Below are positions 43,164 through 52,472 of a DNA stretch of 64,000 bases, one piece after another. The notes under the pieces are model-generated. The model saw only the letters and a program-made list of their open reading frames with translations. It was not told the DNA's origin and ran no database searches. The translations under genes and the position numbers were made by a program. Origin of the DNA: Avena insularis (lineage: Eukaryota; Streptophyta; Magnoliopsida; Poales; Poaceae); NCBI GenBank assembly GCA_023614405.1, contig CM042694.1:357258975-357322974 (forward strand), read 5' to 3'. Position 1 is the stretch's first letter. Each line of letters opens with the position of its first letter.

Positions 43164-43605
43164 TCTTATTTTATCTTACCACTATATAGTTTACGAATAA
43201 CTTTGAATATTGACCGTTGGATCAAGACTCACCAATGCCAACATTTTCAATCGTTGTTTCTTCTTTTCCATTCTAGCATCTAGAAGATTCTATTGATAGT
43301 CTTCATCATAATGAATGCTATGCACAAACCTTAAAACACACTTCTCCATCATTCTAGAATCTTCTCCCTCGTTTCTTTGGACCATGTTACCAAAATTTTC
43401 AAGTTTTAGATAGATAATAATTGTTGACTTCTATATGATATACAAAATACGAGAACCAAATATACACCCATACTTTATCGATGTTGATCAAATTTATAAT
43501 TTTTCTTCTTTACCAATTATAATTTTATATAGTGTTTTATATAGTGATGATATGTCAGACGCCTATTATCTGAGTCTCACGTGCATGGCACGTGCAACTT
43601 ACTAG
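43164..43605 (+). mobile_element. Short Helitron, complete, with perfect terminal hairpin
   Basis: It starts TC after A and ends CTAG before T. At 43,578-43,594 CACGTGC-ATG-GCACGTG forms a perfect 7-bp stem with a 3-base loop, eleven bases before the 3' end. This is the diagnostic Helitron terminator. Length is 442 bp with no reading frame of note. It is the best-preserved copy of the local family. Confidence 0.92.
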
Positions 43606-43671
43606 TATAAAGTTGCACATGCCTTACACACGTGAGAATCAGATAATAGAAGTATGACATACACTACAAGA
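43606..43671 (-). mobile_element. Helitron 3' end, opposite orientation, cut by CACTA
   Basis: AAGTTGCACATGCC...CAGATAATAGAAGTATGACATA matches the 3' end of the 40,585 copy in the same, minus, orientation. It lies tail to tail with the preceding Helitron, and the match stops exactly where CACTACAAG begins. Confidence 0.8.
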
Positions 43672-44640
43672 AAAGTTGGCTTTTACAACGGACAATTTTC
43701 GTGGTTGAAGGCCTGTTTTTTGTGGCTAAAAAGTCTTCTACGACGGATGCCCTTCGTGGTAAAATCTCCATCACAAAAGAATCTACCACGGTTTTTTTCT
43801 GACCGTGGCGGATCACACCCTTCAGCCACGAAAACTTGTTCCGTCGTAGATCTGTTCGCCAGCAGCGTTGACTGCTATCGTCATGCAAAATGCCACGTGA
43901 CAAACACTGTTAATGCCCAGTTACCATTGTTAACGGCAACATACACCATGGTAGAAGCCATGCCCAACCAAGGCATGCTAATAATTAAGTGGGCCGATCC
44001 ATTAGGAGAACCCAATAAGATTATGACCCGTTACTATTTCGTCCGACACTATTTGAAATGGGCCCAAAAGATGTGGCCAGCAGCGGCCCGCGAATGTCAG
44101 GCCTGTTACTGTTTCGGCCAACAGAAGCCCACATTATTCGAATACTGTGCGGCCCGTTAATAGCCTACGTCAAGTAGGCCCGATACTGTTAAGGCCCACG
44201 GTCAGCCCGTCACTATTCTCACAGCTCATCCTGGGTCGCCTACGAATGACCCACTTTTGAGAAGGCCGATACTGTTCTGGCCTTTTACCGTACCGTCCGT
44301 CAACCTTTTGGGCCCACTAGCGACGTGCAACTGTTCTGATCTGGTACTGTTCTAGCTTGGCAATATGTTTGGCCTGTTACTATTCCTGTCTTGTAAATTT
44401 TTTCCTGCTACTGTTTTACCTCGTTACTATTCTAGCCGTCTACTGTTCAGGTCCGTTATTATTGTGGTCCTTTACTTTTCTGGTCTTTTACTGTTCTGGC
44501 CCGTTACTAAGCTAGGTTGCCTCCGTTTTGGCCTATTACTATTTTGGCCTGTTACTGTTTGGCCTATTACTTTTTTGGCATGTTACTGTTCTAGCCTATT
44601 AGTGTTACTCGTTGCCACCTGAGGGTAGGCCCGTTACGGT
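43672..44640 (+). mobile_element. CACTA transposon terminus (partial)
   Basis: It begins CACTACAAGAAAAGTTGGC. The first 200 bp contain several TACGACGG/CCGTGG/CCACGG motifs in both orientations. From about 43,960 a short degenerate repeat based on GGCCCGTTACTGTTCTGGCC fills the sequence to 44,640, resembling CACTA subterminal repeats. No transposase frame or opposite terminus was found. The open frame at 43,654-44,160 crosses the terminus and is not a gene. Confidence 0.75.
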
Positions 44641-46160
44641 CGCGGACACCTATAGTTTCGATCTTTCTAAAGCCCACACAAATATCATAAATGGAGTATA
44701 ATTAGCGAGCATCTTTTACTGTTCATGGTAGGCCTAATACAATAAGGGCAAATAACAAAGACCTAAACTCTTACCTGATCGACCTGGCTAGCGCAGTTAT
44801 GATACCGCCTACCGCCATGCATGGACGACATCAACTAAATGCCTACATGGCCCACCTCAAAAAATGCCTACATGTCCTATGCGATTTATCTAGATATACA
44901 TCAGCTGCAAACTTCTTAAAAATATTACATAATATCAACGCTCGGGAAAGAAAATTCAGCATTTCAGTTGACAATCAAGTTGATAGCATTGTCCTCTATT
45001 TGCTTTCTCAATGCATCAACTGCATCTCCATTTGAGTGTGACAGCTACATTGGAAAACCACCTTGATACATGATCTTGCGGCCCCCTCTTTGGTGGAAAT
45101 AGCAATAATTGCAGTCTGAAACTAAGTAATAACAAGTTAATACAACAAACAAGACAAACTACTCATAGCTAAGAATTAACCAGATAGAAATTATGATCGC
45201 ATCATACGTGAACTTGTATAGCAGGAATGAAAACAAGAAATGAACCATATATTGTAGAGGATAGTTATGTCGTTGCTTAGGACGAACCAGAACGAGATGC
45301 GAGATATAGTAGCGTTGCACGTGAACCTGTAGAACAAGACAAACAATCAGTACACAAGTGTGCCTACAATGAAATGAGCAATCAAACAAAGTGTTTTTTA
45401 GAATTTCAGCAAATATAAACTAGGTCATATAAGAAAATATATGGAAGAAGTGGTATTTCCTAGAATGCAAGAGAAGTATGGTGACTCAGAATTTACGGTG
45501 AGCTACACAATGTCATGCAGTTTCTGTCATAGCTATGAATCAACCAGACAGAAATATAATGGCATCATAAGAGAACTTCTAGAGCAGGAATGCAAATCAC
45601 GAGTGAACTACATAGTAGAGGACAGTTATGCCATTGCTTAGGACGAACTAGCACCCGATACAGAAATACTGTGTTGCTTGTGAACTTGTAGAAGAGGCTA
45701 TGCAAATCATCATGTTCATTGTTCCATTCTGGGCTATATGCAAGAAAAAGAAAATAGTTAGTGTTGCAGCTTTTGAAGAACTAGATGGTAACAACAAAAT
45801 TATAATCAAATTAGTATGAAGATTCTAAACGGGTACTATAGGACACCATAACGATGCCAAGGAGGAAACCATAACAGGAACTTATCTCAGGACGAACCAG
45901 ATAGATTCAGTAACTATGGAGCAGGGAATCCAAACTAATATTTTCCACTAGTTTTATATTTTGCATGAACTACAAGATAGTAGGAATTTACCGTTGTTTG
46001 GAGTAGCTAAGAACATGTGCATGACTTCAAAATTTGTAGAGTAGCGATTCCAAACCAACATGTCTAGTGACCTACTCCGTAGTATCTAGCACGAAGAACA
46101 TGCATGCGCTTTGACTGGGTGTATAGGACGATTAGAAAAATGCAGTTCAGTACAACAAGC
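44641..46160. repeat. AT-rich stretch with diverged direct repeats
   Basis: No gene is recognised. A block of about 170 bp (CATAGCTA, ATCATA...GAACTT, GTAGAGGA, AGTTATG, TTGCTTAGGACGAAC) near 45,165 recurs near 45,527. A shorter version with AGGACGAACCAGATAG is near 45,890. It could be the interior of the CACTA element that starts at 43,672. Confidence 0.55.
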
Positions 46161-46169
46161 TTGAACCTG

Positions 46170-47498
46170 CTATACCGCTGACAAAACAAAAAAAGAGTTG
46201 GTGATTTCGTTACCATGGTCGGATAGGCTTCTAAGCATCATCCGTACCGGCGCGAGTGACATCCTTGTCACCAAGGGTGCTGCAGTTGTGCTGGCTATTT
46301 GCATCGGGGAAGCAGATCTTGGGCACTCGATGCCGGCTTGAGCACGGTGGACGAGGTAGAATCGGTGCACTACACGTCGGTTCAGGTAAGGTACGGGTGG
46401 GGAGGATGCCGGCGGTGTTGATGTAGATCTTGGGCAATCGTTGACGGATTCGGCATCATGGAGGGAAAAGTGGGAAAATGAAATCAGGTGCGGTGGACGA
46501 CGACGGACTCGGTGACCAAGGTCGGGTGCGATGGACGTCGGTGAAGTGACAATGATGCTTTGGATGAGACCACAGCTGATGTAGCTCTGGTATACTGTTG
46601 GCTGAGTAGTGCATGGTGTCGAGTTCCAGCGGGCAAAGCCATCTGGAGAAGTGTTGCGGGAGGTTCTGGGCGCGAGAAATTTCATAGTGTTTGAAATGGA
46701 GGGGAGCATGGGAGTGGGGACCACGTGATTTTGGTATCGTTTGAAACGGAGCGCGCAAGAAATTTCGTAGTCTTTGAAATGGAGGGGCGCGAGGGAGTGT
46801 GGACCACATGATTTTGGTATCATTTGAAACGGAGGGGCGCAAGAAATTTCGCAGTGTTTGAAATGGAGGGGCGCGAGGGAGTGGGGACCACGTGATTTTG
46901 GTATCGTTTGAAACAGAGGGACACCAGAAATTTTGCAGTGTTTGAAATGGAGGGGCGCGAGGGAGTGGGGACCACGTGATTTTGGTATTGTTTGAAATGG
47001 AGGGGCGCGAGAAATTTCGCAGTGTTTGAAATGGAGGGACGCGAGGGAGTGGGGACCACGTGATTTTGGTATCGTTTGAAACAGAGGGGCGCGAGAAATT
47101 TCGCAGTGTTTGAAATGGAGGGGCGCGAGGGAGTGGGGACCACGTGATTTTGGTATCATTTGAAATAGAGGGGCGCCAGAAATTTCGAAGTGTTTGAAAT
47201 CGAGGGGCGCGAGGGAGTGGGGGCCACGTGATTTTGGTATCGTTTGAAACGAAGGGGAGCCAGAAATTTCACAGTGTTTGAAATGGAGGGGCGAGAGGGA
47301 GTGGGGACTACGTGATTTTGGTATCGTTTGAAACAAAGGGGCGCCAGAAATTTTGAAGTGTTTGAAATGGAGGGGCGTGAGGGAGTGGGGACCACGTGAT
47401 TTAGGACGTCTAGCAATCTTGTCCGTCCATCCCAAATCAACGGGCCATAGGGGATACCTTCCCTTCGAAGGCTCTTGCGCGGACGCATATGCAAGCAA
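46170..47498 (-). other. 442-codon frame made of 28-residue repeats
   Basis: The frame starts MLAYASAQEPSKGR, then has about nine copies of a 28-residue unit (core SRGPHSLAPLHFKH followed by CEIS and an APLFQTIPK-like end). About 170 residues of Ser/Pro/Arg-rich sequence follow without known domains. The repeat unit is 84 bp, a multiple of three, so array growth cannot shift the frame. Two other frames are also open across much of the array, which argues against selection for this one. I do not claim a protein. Confidence 0.35.
46665..47420. repeat. 84-bp minisatellite, about nine units
   Basis: The anchor GAAATTT recurs near 46,675, 46,758, 46,842, 46,926, 47,010, 47,094, 47,178, 47,262 and 47,347. 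Each unit is two diverged sub-units, both starting TTTGAAA and containing GAGGGGCGCGAG. One carries GGGGACCACGTGATTTTGG, so each unit holds a CACGTG box. Confidence 0.93.
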
Positions 47499-47534
47499 TC
47501 GCTAGGTGTCCCAAAGTAGACTATAAGGGTAGAT
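47411..47534 (+). repeat. Direct repeat, left copy (about 124 bp)
   Basis: It starts TAGCAATCTTGTCCGTCCA and ends ACTATAAGGGTAG. The right copy is at 47,961. They are about 85-90% identical by eye and 550 bp apart. The left copy abuts the minisatellite. Confidence 0.88.
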
Positions 47535-47960
47535 GTGTAGGTTACTGTAGTAGCAGACCATTAATCGGGCTTTCTGGCATGATGTCATTTTGGCACTCCA
47601 CGAGTTCAAACTTTTACTTATGGTGTTCAAGATTGAATGCATGCAGCTCAAAAAAGGTACTTACATGATTACGTGTATGATATTATTAGGTACTGAGTTG
47701 CATGCATCATGTAGTAATGAGTGGATTCTATTGGGTTGACCATTGTATTACTCGTATTCTCTCTCCGTATATCCATTGATCACAGTCTAGTTACTGAGTT
47801 GCATGGATGTGAGCACAATTGATTGAGTGACAAACCTATTTTTTGTGCGGTCGAGGCCCCCGTCCGCTGATGACCTTCGCTAATCAACACAGCTCACACA
47901 CAAGTGTATTTTTATGTGGTAGTAGTAGGAACATCATGCAGGGAGACAGACTTCAGCGAC
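47535..47960. other. Spacer between the two direct repeats
   Basis: A/T-rich unique sequence with TACTGAGTTGCATG occurring twice (near 47,691 and 47,790). No gene. Confidence 0.5.
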
Positions 47961-48084
47961 TAGCAATCTTGTCCGTCCAATCCGAAATCAACGGGTCAAA
48001 GTGGATACCTTCCCTGCGAAGGCTCTACCAGGAATGCCTATGCAAGAAATCATTGGGTGTCCGTGGGTAGACTATAAGGGTAGC
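47961..48084 (+). repeat. Direct repeat, right copy
   Basis: This is the second copy of the segment at 47,411. No minisatellite unit follows or precedes it. Confidence 0.88.
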
Positions 48085-48466
48085 TATGCTTGTGACCAAA
48101 AGTACTCCATATAATAGCTGGGTGTCCCTGACACTGACGGTGTATTTTCTTTTCCAGATAGACACCGTGCCTCCTGATAGTATATACTACTACTATCTAA
48201 ACGGTGGTGCACAGTTGAGTAAGAAAGATTCCCTGAGGTGAGTCTAGTACTACACAATGTCTACTGCAATAAAGAAATGAAAAAGGAACCAGAGAAGAGA
48301 ACAAGGTTGAACAAAACTTGTAAGTTAAACATAGACATAACATGCATAAGTTATTAGTCTATGTTAATACAGGAATAGACTAATTATTAGGTAATAGACT
48401 AATTTCAGCTTGGTATGTGTGAATAACTCACTGCAACATAAGCAATTTTACTGAGTAGGACCCTTA
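48085..48466. other. Stretch without a gene
   Basis: AT-rich sequence. I see no coding, inverted ends or repeats of note. Confidence 0.4.
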
Positions 48467-48801
48467 GACCAGCCACACTGTATTGAAAAAGTGATTCCTA
48501 ACCTTCTCTCACCTCCTATTGAACCGGTTCTATACATTTTAGGAATCGGTTCATGCAACCTGACACAAAGAAGCGATTCAAGAACTTAGTTCGCTTCTTT
48601 CATGCAACTATGGGGCCAAGTGGTAGAAATGTGAGGAGAGATAGGATGGATGCATGCAGAGAAAGTAAATAGTGGGTCCCACCAGCGATTCCATACACTA
48701 TACAGCTTTCCCATAGCGGTTCCAAATTCTGACAAAAAATTTCTTGAAATGACGCAATGGTATGGAAGATACTTATGAGGTTATTTGCACTATGACTAGC
48801 C
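48467..48801. mobile_element. Tourist-like (PIF/Harbinger) MITE
   Basis: The left end GACCAGCCACACTGTATT is matched in inverse by CACTATGACTAGCC at the right. The outer trinucleotides are TTA and TAA. Length is 335 bp, without coding. The ends resemble a common Triticeae Tourist family. Confidence 0.7.
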
Positions 48802-49443
48802 TAAAATGATTCTTCCCCTAAATTTTACTTATCTCCAACAGCAACCCTATATTATCTCCCTATATCATAACCACAATATTTTAATAGGAAGAGCAAAAAA
48901 ATCACCCAATAACTCACTCAACGACGTAGGGGCCACGTAAAGGGAAGACAGAACAGTTGATAAGTATAGTAGACACTGGATCCCTACACATATGACAAAG
49001 TAGAAAGTATGACCAAATTTAAAGACCACTCATTGACAATTTAATTATTTTGATTTATCAGACATACTCTCCCTCCATCCTAATTTTTCTGAAAATGCCC
49101 TCCAACCTAATTAAAAAGGATGTCACATATTTGACTAAATTTGAATGTATTTGTACACTAAACAGTGACTATTATACAACTAGTATATCGTTACAAAATC
49201 TCCACAGAGCGCATTCGAATGCTAAAGGGTGCAATATAATTATGCAAAGACGGATGAGAAAAAACGATCCATGCACCCAAAAGAAAGAAAATGGAGGGCC
49301 ACGCCGACAAGTCCTCCCCCTTCCTAGTTCCTACTCCAAGATTCGGCGATTGCAACACTGTGGCCACCCTGTGGAGGCAGGGCCTCGAAGATATCCGCAA
49401 TGGTCGCGACCTCGACGGCCAACATGAGATGGCTTCTCTCTTC
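48802..49443. other. Stretch without a gene
   Basis: Around 49,063 TACTCTCCCTCCATCC resembles a Stowaway left end without its partner. From 49,285 the sequence becomes GC-richer. A block with ATTGCGGA, GATATCTTCGAGGCCCTGCC on the minus strand is a diverged duplicate of the end of the neighbouring coiled-coil gene. Confidence 0.45.
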
Positions 49444-50154
49444 CTACTTAGCAGGGTGGGACCTAGATGATCTCCGCAATGGTAGCTGCTGGCTGCGGAG
49501 CTCTGTGACTTCCTTCTTCAAATTTTCGCACTCAACGCGAATCATGGAGGAGTCACGCTCGTAAGATCATGCGAGCTTTATTTGAAAAGCCAAATTGGCT
49601 CGGAGGCGATCACACTCTAGGTTGAGCTCGAAGTTTTTCTGAAGAATGTTGATGTTATGGCTGTAGATTTCATCTACTTTGGCCGAGATTCTCGCCCTGA
49701 CTTCCTGCATGGAAAATGTATCATCAGTAAGAGAGCATGGAGTGCATGCAGAGAAGAAGATAAAATATCAATACATGTATAGTGACTACAGTACCTCTCT
49801 TCTTCGACCGAGAGGGGGCATGAGGGCATCGTACACGTTAGAGATATCCGTCGTGCTATCGACCCGTGGGGTGGAAAATTCGACGCTCGAGCCGCCTGCC
49901 CGAGCAGATGTATAGAGACGGTTCAATAGCGGGAGAAGATAGCCCAGGAATCAACGGAAGTATAAAACCTACCCACACTCTTGGTCCCCATGATATCCGC
50001 TCCTCGGATACATGCGTGAAGATGAGCCCTCTCCCCATGGCTGGTCTCCTTTCTCGGTCCAAGCCTGCAGGTCACCCTGCCAGGGAGATTTCTCCACGGC
50101 TCTAACCACCACCATCTTGCTATTCTTCCGATGAGACAAGATTTTTTGTGACAT
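49444..50154 (-). pseudogene. Three-exon coiled-coil gene with one stop codon
   Basis: Minus-strand exons are 49,973-50,154 (or ending a few bases later), 49,795-49,895 and 49,444-49,704. The first encodes MSQKILSHRKNSKM then a Trp/Gly-rich part; the second has DISNVYDALMPPLGRRRE; the third is a Leu/Arg/Glu-rich coiled coil (VRARISAKVDEIY..., later RVECENLKKEVTELRSQ). Acceptors are CAG and donors are GTAGGT or GTGGGT and GTACTG. Exons 2 and 3 join in frame. The first donor choice is unresolved; one of two nearby GT sites keeps the frame. An in-frame TGA at 49,567-49,569 interrupts the coil, with coding-like sequence on both sides. I do not recognise the family. Confidence 0.6.
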
Positions 50155-51075
50155 CGCTGGATGGAGTAGAGAAGAAAGGGAGGAGCAGTGGAAGAAAATG
50201 GTTTCTGCGAAGGCGGAGCGAGGTAGTACTAGTAGGAGGAGAGAGGAGAGTGAATAGTGGAAGCAAAACGTCAAGTACTGAGTCTCATCGCCAGCATTCG
50301 AGCAATCTCATTGGTCCATCAATCAATCGAGCTACTAGCTGCAAATATTTACAATCCACCCAAAGTTTATGGAGAAATTTGGCTAGATATATAGTGGTGC
50401 AATCAATTGGCTTATGCTGTACTAAGTGGGTCCCATCTTTAGGATTGGTTTTTGCTAGAGTTTCTAGCAGATTCGGAAAAAAAGTCTAGTACGTACATTT
50501 CTTAGCCTCGTTAGGAACGGCTCACGCTGTGCTTCTCGTAGTAGTACTCCTCTGATCCATATTATTTGTCGCTGAATTGGACGTATCTAGCAATGATGCA
50601 TTGAATATACTTAGGGCTTGACGCATAAGCATCACAAATGATCGCCAAAAGATCGAACGACAAACTTAAAGATAACTTAGGGCTTCTTTGGATAACAAGA
50701 TTTAAAAACACAGGAATTTGACTCGGTCACAGGTACAAAACAATGCATTGCAAAATAGAGGAAATAGCTTTCTTTGGATCACAGAATTTCAAAACACATG
50801 ATAATAGGGTCGGAGGTACAAAACAGAGGAAATCTGCTGGCTTAAAGTCATTTCAATGAAATACAGTAAACATGGAGGAAAAATGCCTCAATCCTATGTG
50901 AATGAGTGTAAAAAAGTGGATGTTGAAATTCCTATGGGATTGGGGTGTAGAAATGCAATCTATATGAATTTTGGAGGTATGATTCCTTTCATCCAAAGGG
51001 CTTCCTTATGAAAAAAATTCACTGGGTCGAATTCCTCCAAAATTCCTTTGAAAATCCTTCGATCCAAATTGGCAC
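50155..51075. other. Upstream region of the coiled-coil gene and gene-free stretch
   Basis: The first 150 bp are CT-rich on the minus strand and may be the leader of the coiled-coil gene. Near 50,546 TACTCCTCTGATCCATATTA looks like a broken Stowaway end. The part at 50,690-51,070 has repeated phrases such as TTTGGAT, CACAGGAATTTGA and CAAAACA, typical of decayed foldback DNA. Confidence 0.5.
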
Positions 51076-51420
51076 TTAATCAAGATGTGCGTGCTCACGA
51101 CAGACGAACACCTTCCGGTAGGAGGTGATGCGGTCGTAGATTTTCATCTTCAACCCGTCTGCGGTGACCTTGAACATAAGGCAGTCACCCTCCTTCAACT
51201 CATGGAAAGCAGCAAAGGTAGCCCACTCTTTGTCCAGGACGATCTGGTCTTTGTTGCGGTTGGCATGGACAACCCACTCGCATTCCTCGCATGCTTGGAC
51301 TACCACTAGTTGTGGGTAGGGGCATCCCTTCAAGTAAGGCTTGACGTAAGTTGGGATGATAAGCATATACAAGTCATGCTGGACTAACTGGATGTAGAAG
51401 CGCCTAGGACGATGCGCCAT
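51076..51420 (-). CDS. B3 DNA-binding domain protein (REM-like), 114 aa
   Basis: B3 domains bind DNA in plant transcription factors. The frame follows the B3 pattern: FYIQLVQHDLYMLIIPTYVKPYL, then a strand with ECEWVVHANRN, WATFAAFHELKEGDCLMFKV and a closing LKMKIYDR strand. It is a single domain of about 95 residues without a second domain, so it is short for the family. The ATG chosen is the first in frame. On the minus strand an upstream exon with a GTAGGT donor is present, so the true gene may be longer and start further upstream. Confidence 0.8.
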   Translation of the reverse strand: MAHRPRRFYIQLVQHDLYMLIIPTYVKPYLKGCPYPQLVVVQACEECEWVVHANRNKDQIVLDKEWATFAAFHELKEGDCLMFKVTADGLKMKIYDRITSYRKVFVCREHAHLD

Positions 51421-51478
51421 GGCATGGTGTCCAACCGACCTAGGGCGTCTTCTCGGTTTGCCGGAACTAGTGACCTAC

Positions 51479-51590
51479 CTGGCATCACTTGCCCTTTCCA
51501 AGGCCTCCACTCCCATGCCCGGCAGCTTCAACTCCCTTGGTATGATGGGGAGCTCATCTTCATAGCCACCTGGAGCTAGAGCAGTCTGGT
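51479..51590 (-). other. Probable upstream exon of the B3 gene
   Basis: The minus strand encodes YEDELPIIPRELKLPGMG followed by VEALERASDA and then a GTAGGT splice donor (plus 51,473-51,478). The acidic/proline sequence is coding-like and lies about 60 bp upstream of the B3 frame. The upstream limit and the acceptor are not determined. Confidence 0.45.
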
Positions 51591-52467
51591 CAAGAATATA
51601 GTCTAAGTTTAGCATTACACCTGGGCCGTCCTACATGAAAATTACCATTGCGCCAGTCCTTTGGAATTACCAAAACACCACAATGCATTGTATAAATTGA
51701 CTAAACATCACAATGCGTCATTGCACCATCAAAATTACCTAAACAACACAAGGTATCAGGTAAATTAAATTGCCCAGAGTACAATGCATCATCAGAATGA
51801 CCTAATGCGACGGGTCCTCAAAATTATCTGAACAACTACTAGAAGGCATAACATTTAATTAGATTGATTAAACAGCACAATGCATAATCTGAATGGCTAA
51901 AACAGCACAATGCATTATCTGGATAGACAAAACAGCATATACACAGTGCATCATCAAAAATACCAAAACAGACAAGGTATCATGTAATTAAATTTAATAA
52001 ACAGTGTCTGCACAATCAAAATTACCTAAACTGATGGGTCATTGAAATAATCTGAACAGCTAGAAGGCATATCATTTAATCCTAAATAGTAGAACGAAGA
52101 TCAAAATGGACGAAACAACACAGTGAGGAGACAGAACACAATGCATCATAAAAAAAATACCAAAAAAGCACAACGCATCATGGAAAATTCCTAAACAGCA
52201 CAATGCATCATCTAAGTACCAAAACAGAACTCTACATCATCGTCATCAAGAATATTCCATAACTAAGCAGAACAGCACAAAATACAAATATAGATACATT
52301 CGAATCTAGACAAAGTCAAGTCAGTTATTTCTAGATGGGGGGAGTATAAAGAATAGCACAAAAGACAATTATCAAGAATATGAAAAACAACTAAGCAGTT
52401 CAACAAGGGACCTGCATTACACGTTGCAAAAATCTGACTAGATGCACGTCAGATTTGGGTTAAAGCC
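51591..52467. repeat. Degenerate repeat tract with ACAATGCATCATC motifs
   Basis: There is no gene. AACAGCACAATGCAT, AAAATTACCTAAACA and TCATCAAAAATACC recur about every 20-40 bases in diverged form. Near 52,290-52,350 AGATACATTCGAATCTAGAC...GGGGGGAGTA looks like a lone Stowaway right end. The tract lies upstream of the B3 coding sequence, perhaps in an intron or promoter. Confidence 0.65.
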
Positions 52468-52472
52468 CCAAT

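Noticed and set aside
46665..47420. CRISPR-like array
   Set aside because: Units are directly contiguous 84-bp tandem repeats without unique spacers, in plant nuclear DNA.
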